Assembly (NCBI GenBank): GCA_049699715.1
Contig: JBNAVB010000001.1
Coordinates: forward strand, 1 to 64,000
Reading direction: 5' to 3'
Length of the DNA: 64,000 nucleotides
DNA from: JAVZYK01 sp049699715
Lineage (GTDB): Archaea; Nanobdellota; Nanobdellia; Pacearchaeales; UBA284
The notes under the pieces were generated by a model. It saw nothing but the letters and a program-made list of their open reading frames with translations. It did not search any database and was not told the origin of the DNA. Positions 9,124 through 17,465 of the stretch are shown piece by piece. A program made the translations under genes and the position numbers. Each line of letters starts with the position of its first letter. Position 1 is the first letter of the stretch.

Positions 9124-9719
9124 TTATTTATATCTTCTCTCGGTCCAATAAAAATGTCCTTTTTCTATTGCTTTTTCTCTGAAAGCAGATGGATAGTTAG
9201 TAAAAAGTTGGGAGATATGTTCTCTGGGGAGGTTTCTAAGTGAGACTTTGTCTAGAGCAGTATATATCTCTTTGATTCCTTTTTTAATTTCATTAAAGAC
9301 TATCGGGATTAAATGAACCTTGTTATAATCCAACTTAAGTTGCTTGATGGGGATTTTGTAGTAATATGACCCAGCCCCATTCTTAGGAGTATTTATAATG
9401 TATTTATCCCTAAATTTTTGTAACTCTAAATTTCCTAAATGGCATTCCTTGCCATTGTAATCTATAATCAGCTCCTTGAAAGTGCCGTAAAAATAAAAAT
9501 CGCTCATATTATTGATTTTTAAATTACCTTTATATTTGTATATAAGATAATCCCTGCATATACCCCGAAGATCGTGCATTTTTGATTTTAAGGGAATTAG
9601 GGTTCCATTTATTCGGATTATAGAACACAACCCTTTAGTTTTTTCATCTTCAAAGCCCCAAGGTCAAAGACAACCCTGCTCTTTCCATAATTTTCTATAT
9701 TTATGATTAGATTAGCCAT
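9124..9719 (-). pseudogene. Unknown accessory protein, frameshifted near the N-terminus
   Basis: An ATG at 9717-9719, preceded by a purine-rich AAGGAAG stretch, opens a frame (MANLIINIENYGKSRVVFDLG) that ends after about 33 codons. The downstream frame runs to 9124 but has no good start of its own; its first possible initiator is a TTG at 9630. One additional G in the run of four G (C run at 9656-9659) joins the frames into a protein of about 199 residues. The body is mixed alpha/beta with a basic C-terminus (HFYWTERRYK). I do not recognise the family. It is the third neighbouring gene with the same kind of one-base deficit, which makes this patch suspect. Confidence 0.5.
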
Positions 9720-9791
9720 TTTCTCGCTTCCTTCTTAGCGATTTATCATTTAAAAATTTTAACCATTCTTATAAATTATGTCACTTATCTG

Positions 9792-9817
9792 TGGTAACAA
9801 ACAGAAAGGTTTATAAA
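9792..9817 (+). promoter_or_regulatory. Extended archaeal promoter upstream of the 101-residue membrane protein
   Basis: The sequence TGGTAACAAACAGAAAGG followed by TTTATAAA combines a BRE (AGAAAGG), a TATA box and an upstream AC-rich element. The same arrangement, including GTAACAAA and AGAAAG, recurs at 17762-17787, and a related form recurs on the minus strand at 36462-36490 and 38450-38478. The first ATG on this strand is at 9901, so the leader would be about 60 bases and very A-rich. Confidence 0.6.
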
Positions 9818-9900
9818 TCTCATTTTCTTTTGAAACCTATCAAAACTTATAAAAATAAAGATAAAAATTAAATAATTAAAAAGGTTTAAAAAATAAAAAA

Positions 9901-10206
9901 ATGGATAACGACAAATTAGCAGGGATTATATTAGGGGCATTGGGTGCTAGCGCTGTTGCAGGGATAAGCGCAATTGTATGGCATTTCGGGATTAATCCCT
10001 TGATCAAAAACGAGAGAGACCTTAAAAAAATCATGAATCCGGATTCTACAATTGAATATTCTGGAACAATATGGGGCTCTTGGAAAAAATACGGAGAACC
10101 TTATGGGATAGCTTGGGATATTTGGCTACACGGGATAACAGAATACAATAATATAAAAAATCCAGATAATCCTGGAAAATATAAAGTGTCTATACTTGAA
10201 AAATAA
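9901..10206 (+). CDS. Small membrane-anchored protein of unknown function
   Basis: The 101-residue protein has one hydrophobic, glycine- and alanine-rich helix at residues 5-32 followed by a soluble domain rich in Trp and Tyr (WGSWKKYGEPYGIAWDIWLHG). The charge pattern suggests a short cytoplasmic N-terminus or an uncleaved signal anchor. I do not recognise the family. It sits beside the broken accessory genes and is preceded by the extended promoter type shared with other accessory genes, which suggests common regulation. The next small gene starts 10 bases after its stop, so the two may form an operon. Confidence 0.6.
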   Translation: MDNDKLAGIILGALGASAVAGISAIVWHFGINPLIKNERDLKKIMNPDSTIEYSGTIWGSWKKYGEPYGIAWDIWLHGITEYNNIKNPDNPGKYKVSILEK

Positions 10207-10215
10207 ACAAGTAAG

Positions 10216-10401
10216 ATGATAGATGAAGAATTGAAAAAAATTTATAATGCATTAATAAGAGGATGTATCGAAGAGAATGCTCTTTTTATGGAGAATTATG
10301 AGTGTGGCTTGGCAAAGAAAGTCACTGACATTTATTTGGTGGATTGCCCCAAAAGAAAAGGATTTAAATGCCTTGCTTACAGAAAACAAGACAAAGTTTA
10401 A
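10216..10401 (+). CDS. Small Cys-containing protein of unknown function
   Basis: This 61-residue frame starts 10 bases after the preceding stop and ends 25 bases before the aIF5B start. Four cysteines (in RGCIEE, YECGL, VDCPKR and FKCLA) could bind a metal or form disulfides. The N-terminal half is predicted helical and the end is basic. A purine-rich AAGTAAGATG precedes the start, but there is no strong Shine-Dalgarno sequence. It could be a real partner of the membrane protein upstream or a chance frame; operon-like spacing and biased composition favour a real gene. Confidence 0.45.
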   Translation: MIDEELKKIYNALIRGCIEENALFMENYECGLAKKVTDIYLVDCPKRKGFKCLAYRKQDKV

Positions 10402-10425
10402 AAGTTTCTTTTTCTTTTTGACTTG

Positions 10426-12246
10426 ATGGCAACTAAAGTTGAGATTAAAGTAAAAGTCAGAGAGAAGAAACCAATACAAAAACCCGCGCCAGCTCTCGCT
10501 CTCTCGAACATAAGGCAGCCAATTGTGACAGTTGCCGGGCATGTCGACCATGGCAAAACCACATTGTTGGATAGCATTCGAGGGACCTGTGTCGCGGCAA
10601 AGGAAGCCGGCAAGATAACACAAAAAATTTCTTTTACTCTTGTGCCTTCATCAATTGTCAGAGAGAGATGCTCTAAATTATTGGATAAATTTAATATTAA
10701 GCTTGAGATTCCTGGATTTTTGTTTATTGATACTCCCGGGCATGCGGCTTTCACTAACTTGAGAAAAAGAGGAGGCGCTTTAGCCGATTTAGCAATACTA
10801 GTTATAGATATTAACGAGGGGATTATGGAACAAACTCGCGAGAGCATTGAGGTTCTTAGAGCTAATAAAGTGCCTTTTATTGTTGCGCTGAACAAAATAG
10901 ACAACATTACGGGATGGACAAAACGAAGCGAGAGTTTAGTTGAAAATATAGAAAAACAGACAAAATTCACTCGTGAGGAATTTGACAAGAAACTTTACAC
11001 GATAATCAATGGCTTCACAAGTTTAGGATTTGATTCTGATTTGTTTTATAGGATAAGCGATTTTACTAAACAGCTCGCGTTAGTGCCTTGCTCTGCCAAA
11101 ACTTGTGAAGGGCTGCCTGAACTGATTGTAATGTTGGCTGGCCTTGCTCAGAAATTCCTGAAAGGAAGATTATTGATAGGGACAGAAGGCAAGGGCACTA
11201 TACTTGAAATAAAAAAAGAAAAAGGATTTGTGACAATTGAGGCTGTGCTTTATGACAGCATTTTGACAAAGCGTGATACTTTGGTTATCGCGACTCTTGG
11301 AAAAGCTGTTGAAACCAAAGTACGAGCATTGTTCCGCGCTCTTCCATTAGGGAAAGGTTATGAACCTGCTGATGAAGTGCGAGCGGCAACTGGGATCAGA
11401 TTATACTTGCCAATTACCGAAGAACTTGTTCCGGGCATGCCATTTATTGTTGTAAAGGATTCAAAAACAGAAAAAATCGCCAAGTTAAAAGAGTTGCTGC
11501 AGAAAGAGGTTGAGCAGGTTTTGAACCTTGATAAAGAAGGGATTATAGTCAAGGCAGATTCATTAGGCTCTTTAGAAGCTTTGCTGTTCTTGTTGAGAAA
11601 AGAGGGAGTGAGAGTAAAAAAAGCAGAGATTGGCAATATCAAAAGGCAGGATATTACACTTGCTGCGGCTAATCAAGAAACCCGGCCTCTAGAGACAGTC
11701 GTTGTGGGTTTCAATGTTGCACGAGAGGAAGGAGTGATGCCTGATGAAAAAGTCAAGATAATAGAAAGCGATGTCATCTACCATATAATCGAACAGTTAA
11801 TAAAATGGCGACAGGAAAAAGCTCTGGAAATTGAACGGGAGAAGCTCGGAGGATTGATATGGCCTTGTAAAATCAAAATCTTAAGAAATTGTTGTTTCAG
11901 ACAAAGTAAGCCAGCAATTTTTGGTGTAAGAATCGAAACAGGAATGCTAAAACCGGGAACATTACTGATTAATGAAAATGGCGAGGAAATTGACAAGGTA
12001 AAGGGAATGCAAAGTGAAAGCAAGAGTGTTGAAAAAGCCATGACTGGCACAGAGCTTGCTATTTCTTTGCCCAATGTAACTTTCGGCAGACAAATTAAAG
12101 AAGACGAGACACTTTATGTAGACTTGGGTGAGGAAGAGTTCCGCAAATGGAAAGAAAACAAGAGATATTTGAACGGGAGCGAGATTAAAGTGCTTCAAGA
12201 AGTTGCCGAGATAAAAAGAAAAACCAAGGCGACCTGGGGGATTTAG
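10426..12246 (+). CDS. infB: Translation initiation factor aIF5B (IF2 family GTPase)
   Basis: This GTPase promotes subunit joining and initiator tRNA placement. The G1 motif GHVDHGKT is near residues 38-45, G3 is DTPGH, G4 is NKID and G5 is SAK. The later domains follow the archaeal aIF5B order, with the FNVAREEGV region and the C-terminal beta-barrel domain. The length of 606 residues from ATG10426 is typical. A TTG directly in front gives a frame three bases longer, but the ATG is the better start. The gene is followed after 51 bases by eS6, an arrangement familiar from archaea. No intein interrupts the P-loop, a frequent insertion site in other archaea. Confidence 0.97.
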   Translation: MATKVEIKVKVREKKPIQKPAPALALSNIRQPIVTVAGHVDHGKTTLLDSIRGTCVAAKEAGKITQKISFTLVPSSIVRERCSKLLDKFNIKLEIPGFLFIDTPGHAAFTNLRKRGGALADLAILVIDINEGIMEQTRESIEVLRANKVPFIVALNKIDNITGWTKRSESLVENIEKQTKFTREEFDKKLYTIINGFTSLGFDSDLFYRISDFTKQLALVPCSAKTCEGLPELIVMLAGLAQKFLKGRLLIGTEGKGTILEIKKEKGFVTIEAVLYDSILTKRDTLVIATLGKAVETKVRALFRALPLGKGYEPADEVRAATGIRLYLPITEELVPGMPFIVVKDSKTEKIAKLKELLQKEVEQVLNLDKEGIIVKADSLGSLEALLFLLRKEGVRVKKAEIGNIKRQDITLAAANQETRPLETVVVGFNVAREEGVMPDEKVKIIESDVIYHIIEQLIKWRQEKALEIEREKLGGLIWPCKIKILRNCCFRQSKPAIFGVRIETGMLKPGTLLINENGEEIDKVKGMQSESKSVEKAMTGTELAISLPNVTFGRQIKEDETLYVDLGEEEFRKWKENKRYLNGSEIKVLQEVAEIKRKTKATWGI

Positions 12247-12297
12247 CAACTATTGATTTTTAGATAGTTTTTTAAATAATCAAATCGAGAGATTATA

Positions 12298-12807
12298 ATG
12301 CAATTCAAATTAGACATTGGAGATCCTAAGAGCAATAGAACGGTGCACATAGAGACAAATAGCGATGCGTTTATCGGTAAAAAAATAGGAGACACTTTAC
12401 TAGGAAATGTGATTAAAGAGATCCCTGACTTTAAAGATTATGAGTTTGTTATAACCGGAGCGAGTGACAAGGCAGGATTTCCAGCTTTAAGCATTGTTGA
12501 AGGAGTTGGAAGAAAGAGAGTTCTTTTGACTAGAGGAAAAGGAATGAGAACCAAAAAGCCCAAAGGCCTAAGGCTAAGAAAGCTTATTAGGGGGAATACC
12601 ATTGCAGAAGATATTATTCAAATCAATCTGAAAGTTTCAAAGCAAGGCACTAGGAGCTTTGATGAAATCTTTGGCAAGAAAGAGGAAAAAGCCGAGGAAA
12701 AGAAAGAAAGTAAAGAAGAAATTAAAAAAGAAGGAGCAGAAGGTGGGGCAAAAGAAGAGACGAAAGAAAACGAGAAGGAAGAAAATGCAGAAGAGAAGAA
12801 AGAGTGA
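12298..12807 (+). CDS. rps6e: Ribosomal protein eS6
   Basis: This small-subunit protein is shared by archaea and eukaryotes. The core, about residues 1-122, carries the family segments VITGASDKAGFP, VLLTRGKGMR and LRLRKLIRGNTIAEDIIQIN. After the core there is a Lys/Glu-rich tail of about 45 residues that most archaeal eS6 proteins lack. Similar KE-rich extensions occur on uS2, GyrA and ValRS in this window, so this looks like a trait of the organism. It follows aIF5B on the same strand and has its own A+T-rich upstream region. Confidence 0.95.
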   Translation: MQFKLDIGDPKSNRTVHIETNSDAFIGKKIGDTLLGNVIKEIPDFKDYEFVITGASDKAGFPALSIVEGVGRKRVLLTRGKGMRTKKPKGLRLRKLIRGNTIAEDIIQINLKVSKQGTRSFDEIFGKKEEKAEEKKESKEEIKKEGAEGGAKEETKENEKEENAEEKKE

Positions 12808-12900
12808 TTATTGACTTTTTCTAAATAAATCTTTATATAAGGAACTATTCTCAAATTGCTTGTGGCATAAGGAAATCTTAAATATTCAGATTCGTGAGAA

Positions 12901-13923
12901 ATGGGAAAATTCAATTCTCTTAACTTGAATCTTGAGAAAATCTTGGCTAAAGAAACAATTGTTCTGATGGATGCATCGTTTCTAACAAAGCGGAGGAACT
13001 TTTTCCGTGGGCTCTATGACAAAACCTCTTACAAAGAATTGGACGAGTACTCGCTTCGGAAAAATATAGAAATAATAAAGAAAGATTTGGAAGTTTTGAA
13101 CAAACCCAAAATTATGGTTTTAGAGGAAACTTTAGAAGAATTGGTGGCGTTCCAAAAAATAATAAGCAGAAAAGCGTGTTATTTTAATTCAATGAGGAGA
13201 TTTAACGGCGAGCTGGATAAAGAAAGTATTGACAATAAAAAGAGACTCTTTGAAGAGATATGTTTGCTTTCTTTAGAGAGAACAAAGATAGCAAAACAAA
13301 AAATTTACAGACCCAAAAAAACCGAATGTTACGAGGCGTTTCTGGAGATTGTTAGAATAATAACAACTTCGGAGAAACTAAAGGGGCCGAAGAACTTCCC
13401 TGAGTGGTATAAAGCAAAGTCTTACCGGAAAGGGCCACTGAATCTACACACTGATGAAAAAATTATCGCGGCATTGCTAGAATCCATGTATGGTAAGCCT
13501 ATTGCGGCTATAGGGAAAGATTACCATTTGAAAACTATCTTCAAGGAAGTTTGCGAGCTTTTGTTGTGCAAGGAACTTATGCCATATAACCACAGATTCT
13601 CACGATTAGCAAAAAAGAAGCCCGCTTCGCTCTATTATTACAACAGGCATTTTGACAAGGGAGAAATTTATTTTTTCAGAGAAAACCTCAACCCCGGATG
13701 GTATCTTTTTAGGACCTGGCATTTTAGTGGCAGAGAAAATTTCAAACTGATTTGCCCCTACGAAGAAGCTAGAAAAAAATATTTTATAGATATTGAACAA
13801 CAGGAAGACATAGCTAATGAAGCGGGTGAAAATGATAAAAAACTGAGGGAATTAAAAGCAAGGCATACAATCATAGACAATCTGATTAAAATTGACAAAG
13901 CAGACAAACAGTGCACTTTTTAA
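12901..13923 (+). CDS. Putative PIN-domain nuclease-like protein
   Basis: The protein has 340 residues and is not a standard PIN toxin, but it shows the PIN pattern. The first strand with its Asp is TIVLMDASFL (about 21-30), a second acidic segment is VLEETLEELVAF, and a third is HTDEKIIAALLESMYGKPI followed by IAAIGKDYHLKTI. This arrangement matches the acidic quartet and the final Asp strand of PIN nucleases. The last 100 residues are basic and aromatic and may bind RNA. A TATA-like GGAAATCTTAAATATTC ends about 16 bases before the ATG, implying a leaderless transcript. The function is inferred only at fold level. Confidence 0.5.
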   Translation: MGKFNSLNLNLEKILAKETIVLMDASFLTKRRNFFRGLYDKTSYKELDEYSLRKNIEIIKKDLEVLNKPKIMVLEETLEELVAFQKIISRKACYFNSMRRFNGELDKESIDNKKRLFEEICLLSLERTKIAKQKIYRPKKTECYEAFLEIVRIITTSEKLKGPKNFPEWYKAKSYRKGPLNLHTDEKIIAALLESMYGKPIAAIGKDYHLKTIFKEVCELLLCKELMPYNHRFSRLAKKKPASLYYYNRHFDKGEIYFFRENLNPGWYLFRTWHFSGRENFKLICPYEEARKKYFIDIEQQEDIANEAGENDKKLRELKARHTIIDNLIKIDKADKQCTF

Positions 13924-13943
13924 GAATATTGTTGTCACTTTAA

Positions 13944-13960
13944 AGGAAAGATTTAAATAT
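13944..13960 (+). promoter_or_regulatory. TATA/BRE promoter giving a leaderless transcript
   Basis: AGGAAAGATTTAAATAT matches the best BRE-TATA form in this window. Its centre is about 26 bases upstream of the ATG at 13981, so transcription should begin at or next to the start codon. Confidence 0.6.
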
Positions 13961-13980
13961 ATCTGAAGACCCTGTTTTTT

Positions 13981-14250
13981 ATGGCAAAAACAATACATAA
14001 GACTATCGAGATGATACTCGAAGATGGGGAAAGATATATAGCTGAGAGTAAAGACGACAAGTATTTTGTTTATCCAGAAGAGTTTCTTATTATACTGCAA
14101 GAGGCTTTAAATGAGGGCCTTGGCCCGGGAAGAGAGTTCCTCAAGTTAAACAGGATGCAAGAAAAGGGTAATTATGTCCATGATATTATGTACAGAGGGA
14201 TTAATTTTATCACAGCTACGCCAAAAATGATTAAAGTTGATTATGAATAG
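13981..14250 (+). CDS. Small unknown protein, paralogue of the gene at 14645
   Basis: This 89-residue protein has an acidic, helical N-terminal half and a C-terminal half that reads GNYVHDIMYRGINFITATPK. That half aligns with GNYFHVLDYKGTTYITTTDY in the 75-residue protein at 14645, sharing the pattern GNY-x-H, Y-x-G and ITxT. The two genes flank an exported protein and appear to be diverged duplicates. A strong TATA box lies at leaderless distance. I do not recognise the family, and the fold is probably a small alpha/beta unit. Confidence 0.6.
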   Translation: MAKTIHKTIEMILEDGERYIAESKDDKYFVYPEEFLIILQEALNEGLGPGREFLKLNRMQEKGNYVHDIMYRGINFITATPKMIKVDYE

Positions 14251-14268
14251 TTAAATAGAGAAATAAAA

Positions 14269-14643
14269 ATGTCGCTAGCAAATTTAGTTTCGATATTGAG
14301 TTTATTTTCGCAAGCAAGTCAACCAATTGTGTATGAATTAATACTGCCCAAAGGCAAGTTGTGGGATATCAGCAGGGAATATGGAGTTAAGGAGCAGGTT
14401 GTCTCGTTAAACGCGGATTCTACACAAGACATTATTTATAGAAGGATAAATGAGGAAGGCGAAGCTACAATAGTTGATTTTGGAAAAGACGGAAAAGTGG
14501 ATTATGTTTTGGTTGTAGATGGAAAAAATAATGAAATTAGGAATTACAATTCGAAAAATAAAAAAGATGAGCCAGGAATCATTGCAGCTGAAAACCTTTT
14601 GAAGGACGTAATGAATTTTCTGAAAGGATCTCAAAAGAAATAA
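14269..14643 (+). CDS. Small exported protein with an Asp-rich possible Ca2+-binding loop
   Basis: The 124-residue protein starts with a short hydrophobic segment (SLANLVSILSLFSQAS) that could be a signal sequence. The middle contains DFGKDGKVDYVLVVDGKNN, which resembles the Asp/Gly loops of EF-hand or dockerin-like calcium sites. The C-terminus is amphipathic. The gene lies 18 bases after its upstream neighbour, and its stop is one base before the next start, so the three genes from 13981 to 14872 probably form one transcript. The function is not known. Confidence 0.55.
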   Translation: MSLANLVSILSLFSQASQPIVYELILPKGKLWDISREYGVKEQVVSLNADSTQDIIYRRINEEGEATIVDFGKDGKVDYVLVVDGKNNEIRNYNSKNKKDEPGIIAAENLLKDVMNFLKGSQKK

Positions 14644-14644
14644 A

Positions 14645-14872
14645 ATGACGGAAGAAAGAACAAAGGAAAATTCGGGATTGGTTGCAATAACAAACATGGC
14701 GATTCCAATAGAATTTGACACTTTCTGCGATGCTTTGAGATTGGGGGGTAAGCTTGTTTTGAAAAATGGGTTTCAGAAACATGAGAACGGGAATTATTTC
14801 CATGTTTTAGATTATAAAGGAACGACTTATATCACAACAACCGATTATCCTGTTATGGATTTCTTGATTTAA
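14645..14872 (+). CDS. Small unknown protein, paralogue of the gene at 13981
   Basis: The 75-residue protein begins one base after the upstream stop, so translation is probably coupled. Its C-terminal half (ENGNYFHVLDYKGTTYITTT) matches the C-terminal half of the 89-residue protein two genes upstream. The N-terminal part includes a conserved-looking FDTFCDALRLGGK helix, similar in position to FLIILQEALNEGL in the paralogue. I recognise no family. The arrangement paralogue, exported protein, paralogue is noted as a finding. Confidence 0.55.
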   Translation: MTEERTKENSGLVAITNMAIPIEFDTFCDALRLGGKLVLKNGFQKHENGNYFHVLDYKGTTYITTTDYPVMDFLI

Positions 14873-14912
14873 CTTCAATAAGATTTAAAAGTTCTCTTTC
14901 TTTTGTTCTGGG

Positions 14913-16151
14913 ATGCAAGAATCTCAAATCACCTTGACAAAACAACCATTGCTTAACATTGGGATAGTCGGGCATATAGACCATGGCAAGACCACTTTAC
15001 TTTATCAGCTTACAGGGGTATGGGCTGACAAGCATAGTGAAGAGCTGAAGAGAGGCATAACAATCAAGTTAGGCTATGCTGACATAATTATCAGGAAATG
15101 TGAGAAATGTAACAAATTTATTACGGGCAAGGAATGTGAATGCGGTGGCAAAGCTCGCGATATAGAGTATGTAAGTTTTGTTGATGCCCCCGGTCATGAG
15201 ATGCTGATGGCTACTATGCTCGGAGGCGCGGCTATAATTGATGCTGCATTGCTAGTAATTGCGGCTAATGAGCCTTTTCCTCAGCCTCAGACAAAAGAAC
15301 ATTTGCTCGCATTAGAAGCAAAAGGCATCAAACAGGTTATAATTGTTCAGAACAAACTTGATTTAGTTACAAAAGAACAGGCATTGAAACAATATAAGGA
15401 GATTAGGGCGTTTATCAAAGGAACGAGTGCGGAAAATGCAGTTATCGTTCCTATATGCGCGCAACAATCCATTAATATTGATGCGCTGCTTGAAGCGATA
15501 ACACAGCTAAAAGTTCCACAGAGGGATGAGAAATCCAAACCATTGTTCTTGGTGGCTCGCTCATTTGATATCAATAAGCCAGGAACCAGGCCCAAGGATC
15601 TCCAAGGAGGTGTGTTAGGAGGCACTTTGAAGCAAGGCATTCTGAAAGTTGGCGATGAGATTGAAATCAAGCCGGGATTGTCTTCAAAAAAGCATGACCA
15701 GACAATTTACAAAACTATCAAAACTAAAATTTTAGCGATAAGGGCCGGGCATAATGATTTGAAAGAAGCTTTGCCCTCTGGCAGTTTGGCCATACAAACG
15801 AGCTTGGATCCTTTTTTGACAAAAGCGGATTCATTGGCTGGCTGCATTTCTGGTTTAGTGGGCTCGCTGCCGGAAATTGTCTATAAAATAACCATCAAAG
15901 CAAACATTTTCAAGGAAATTGTCGGAGCGAAAGAGAAAGAGGCTATCAAAATCGAGCCGCTTAAAACCAACGAGTTCTTAATGCTCAGTGCAAACACTGC
16001 TACTACCGTAGGGACTATAACAAAAATCAAGGGCAATGATATAGAGCTTGTGTTGAAGATTCCTATAGTTCCATTTAAAGGTGAGCGAGTTGGCTTGGCT
16101 CGTAACTATCAGGGCCATTGGAGATTGATTGGCTGGGGCGAATTGCTGTAA
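14913..16151 (+). CDS. eif2g: Translation initiation factor aIF2 gamma subunit
   Basis: This GTPase forms the core of aIF2, which delivers initiator Met-tRNA to the small subunit. The P-loop GHIDHGKT is at residues 20-27, switch 2 is DAPGH at 91-95 and the G4 motif is QNKLD. A zinc knuckle typical of the gamma subunit has Cys63, Cys66, Cys75 and Cys77. The 412 residues match the family. A TATA-like AAGATTTAAAAG is about 25-30 bases upstream of the ATG, implying a leaderless message. The alpha and beta subunit genes are not in this window. Confidence 0.97.
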   Translation: MQESQITLTKQPLLNIGIVGHIDHGKTTLLYQLTGVWADKHSEELKRGITIKLGYADIIIRKCEKCNKFITGKECECGGKARDIEYVSFVDAPGHEMLMATMLGGAAIIDAALLVIAANEPFPQPQTKEHLLALEAKGIKQVIIVQNKLDLVTKEQALKQYKEIRAFIKGTSAENAVIVPICAQQSINIDALLEAITQLKVPQRDEKSKPLFLVARSFDINKPGTRPKDLQGGVLGGTLKQGILKVGDEIEIKPGLSSKKHDQTIYKTIKTKILAIRAGHNDLKEALPSGSLAIQTSLDPFLTKADSLAGCISGLVGSLPEIVYKITIKANIFKEIVGAKEKEAIKIEPLKTNEFLMLSANTATTVGTITKIKGNDIELVLKIPIVPFKGERVGLARNYQGHWRLIGWGELL

Positions 16152-16209
16152 AGCAAAATATGTTTTCTCGAGCATAAATTGTTTTAAAGAAGCTTTAGTT
16201 GTTATTGTA

Positions 16210-16593
16210 ATGCCAAAATACAAATGCGGAGTTTGCGGCGAGGATGCGACTCATATTGCTGTAATTTATTATTCTTTCCCGCAGGATATAAGTGTTTCAA
16301 CTGAACATTTAACTTGTTCAGACAAAAACTGCCAAGATATAATCAGCATAGAGATAGTTGAAGGCTCGAGAAACAAGGAAGTTAGGATTTATCCCCTTAA
16401 TATGAGTTCTTTAAAACAAATTCCTTATCAAGAAGAAAGAGCAAGATTAAAGGAAATTATCCTACAATGTGACTTGACTCGCGGACTCGAAAACAGAGCA
16501 TCGCAGAGCTCAAGGCAAACAAAACAAGACAAATCCATTGCGAGAGAGCTAAGCCAAGGAAAATTGTTTCATACTCGCGAAGAAAGTCATTGA
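16210..16593 (+). CDS. Small zinc-ribbon protein
   Basis: The start is taken as ATG16210, because the longer open frame upstream would read into the end of the aIF2-gamma gene. The 127-residue product has a two-part Cys motif, CGVCGEDATH and CSDKNC about 35 residues apart, typical of a zinc ribbon. The rest is hydrophilic. The last 137 bases overlap the 3' end of the convergent lgt gene; Lgt is clearly conserved there, so the tail of this protein is either unconstrained or the frame is altered. No function can be assigned. Confidence 0.5.
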   Translation: MPKYKCGVCGEDATHIAVIYYSFPQDISVSTEHLTCSDKNCQDIISIEIVEGSRNKEVRIYPLNMSSLKQIPYQEERARLKEIILQCDLTRGLENRASQSSRQTKQDKSIARELSQGKLFHTREESH

Positions 16594-17251
16594 AGAAGCG
16601 GAAAAAGGAATAGAAGAGCAAGAAAAACAGAAAAAGCGAGCTAGGGTTTTCTAAAAGTTTTTTGAATCTCGTGTCGCGGCCTTTTTCTCTGATTTTTTTG
16701 AATCCAAGAAGAATAAAAAACGATGCAAGCGAGTAAAGAGATTCATAGAGCTGCGTTGGATGTCTCGCGAAATCGTCGCCAACTTTAATTGCCCAAGGCA
16801 ACTGCGATACTGAACCATAATCATCCCAGTTCAAGAAACAGCCAACTCGAGTTATTGCTATGGCGAGCAAAAGATAAGGAGCAACTAAATCAAGAATCTG
16901 TGTAAAAGTTATGTCTTTTTGCTTTCTTGTGTAAAGCCACACAAACAACAAGCTAAGAAAAGTGCCGTAACTTGTTATTCCTCCTTGCCACGTCGCTATA
17001 ATCTCAACGGGGTTTGCGATAAAATATGCAAGATGTTCCAGAACAAACACTAAACGAGGGCCAATAATTGCGCCTATCAAAACGAGCAAGGCAATATTAT
17101 AGAGGTGTTTATCTTGAATTTTTTGTTTTTTGGCTTCTCGCCAGATTAACAATAAAGCTACAAGAAAGCCTATGACAAACATAAAACCCCAAGTGAACAC
17201 TTTGAAGCTTCCTATCTGGAATAAAATGTGTAAGGGCTCAAATGAAATCAT
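16457..17251 (-). CDS. lgt: Prolipoprotein diacylglyceryl transferase (Lgt) homologue
   Basis: Lgt transfers diacylglycerol from a phospholipid to the lipobox Cys of a prolipoprotein. The 264-residue membrane protein shows the family landmarks: GPRLVFVLEHL, WQGGITSYGTFL, the TRVGCFLNWDDYG segment corresponding to the GRxGNFxNxxxxG signature, HPTQLYESLYSL, and RFFNDFLRE with LGLALSQW near the end. About seven helices are predicted. Lgt is normal in bacteria but uncommon in archaea, whose lipids are ethers, so the substrate is uncertain. A protein with a lipobox-like sequence is encoded nearby at 25297-25608. The gene's 3' end overlaps a convergent frame. Confidence 0.85.
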   Translation of the reverse strand: MISFEPLHILFQIGSFKVFTWGFMFVIGFLVALLLIWREAKKQKIQDKHLYNIALLVLIGAIIGPRLVFVLEHLAYFIANPVEIIATWQGGITSYGTFLSLLFVWLYTRKQKDITFTQILDLVAPYLLLAIAITRVGCFLNWDDYGSVSQLPWAIKVGDDFARHPTQLYESLYSLASFFILLGFKKIREKGRDTRFKKLLENPSSLFLFFLLFYSFFRFFNDFLREYETIFLGLALSQWICLVLFALSSAMLCFRVRESSHIVG

Positions 17252-17355
17252 AAAATAAAAAAAGAAAAGGGCTATAAAAAGTTATCTTTTAATTTTATTT
17301 GTTCAGTATTCTGAATAAAATTTGTAAAAATAATGAAAATATCATCGATATCTTG

Positions 17356-17393
17356 AAAATACTAAAAGACAGGTAAAATACTAAGGGACAGAT
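17356..17393. repeat. Two-copy 19-base imperfect tandem repeat
   Basis: AAAATACTAAAAGACAGGT and AAAATACTAAGGGACAGAT are adjacent and match at 16 of 19 positions. A shorter direct repeat (CAGACAATT twice) follows at about 17402-17421. The region lies in a roughly 210-base A+T-rich gap without genes. Its function is unknown; it could be a protein-binding site. Confidence 0.5.
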
Positions 17394-17465
17394 AAAAAAT
17401 TTTCAGACAATTGCAGACAATTTCGTCGTAGGAACTTCAAAAAGCTAAGCAATTACTTTTATCTT

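Noticed and set aside
17356..17421. CRISPR-like repeats
   Set aside because: There are only two adjacent imperfect copies without spacers and no cas genes nearby.
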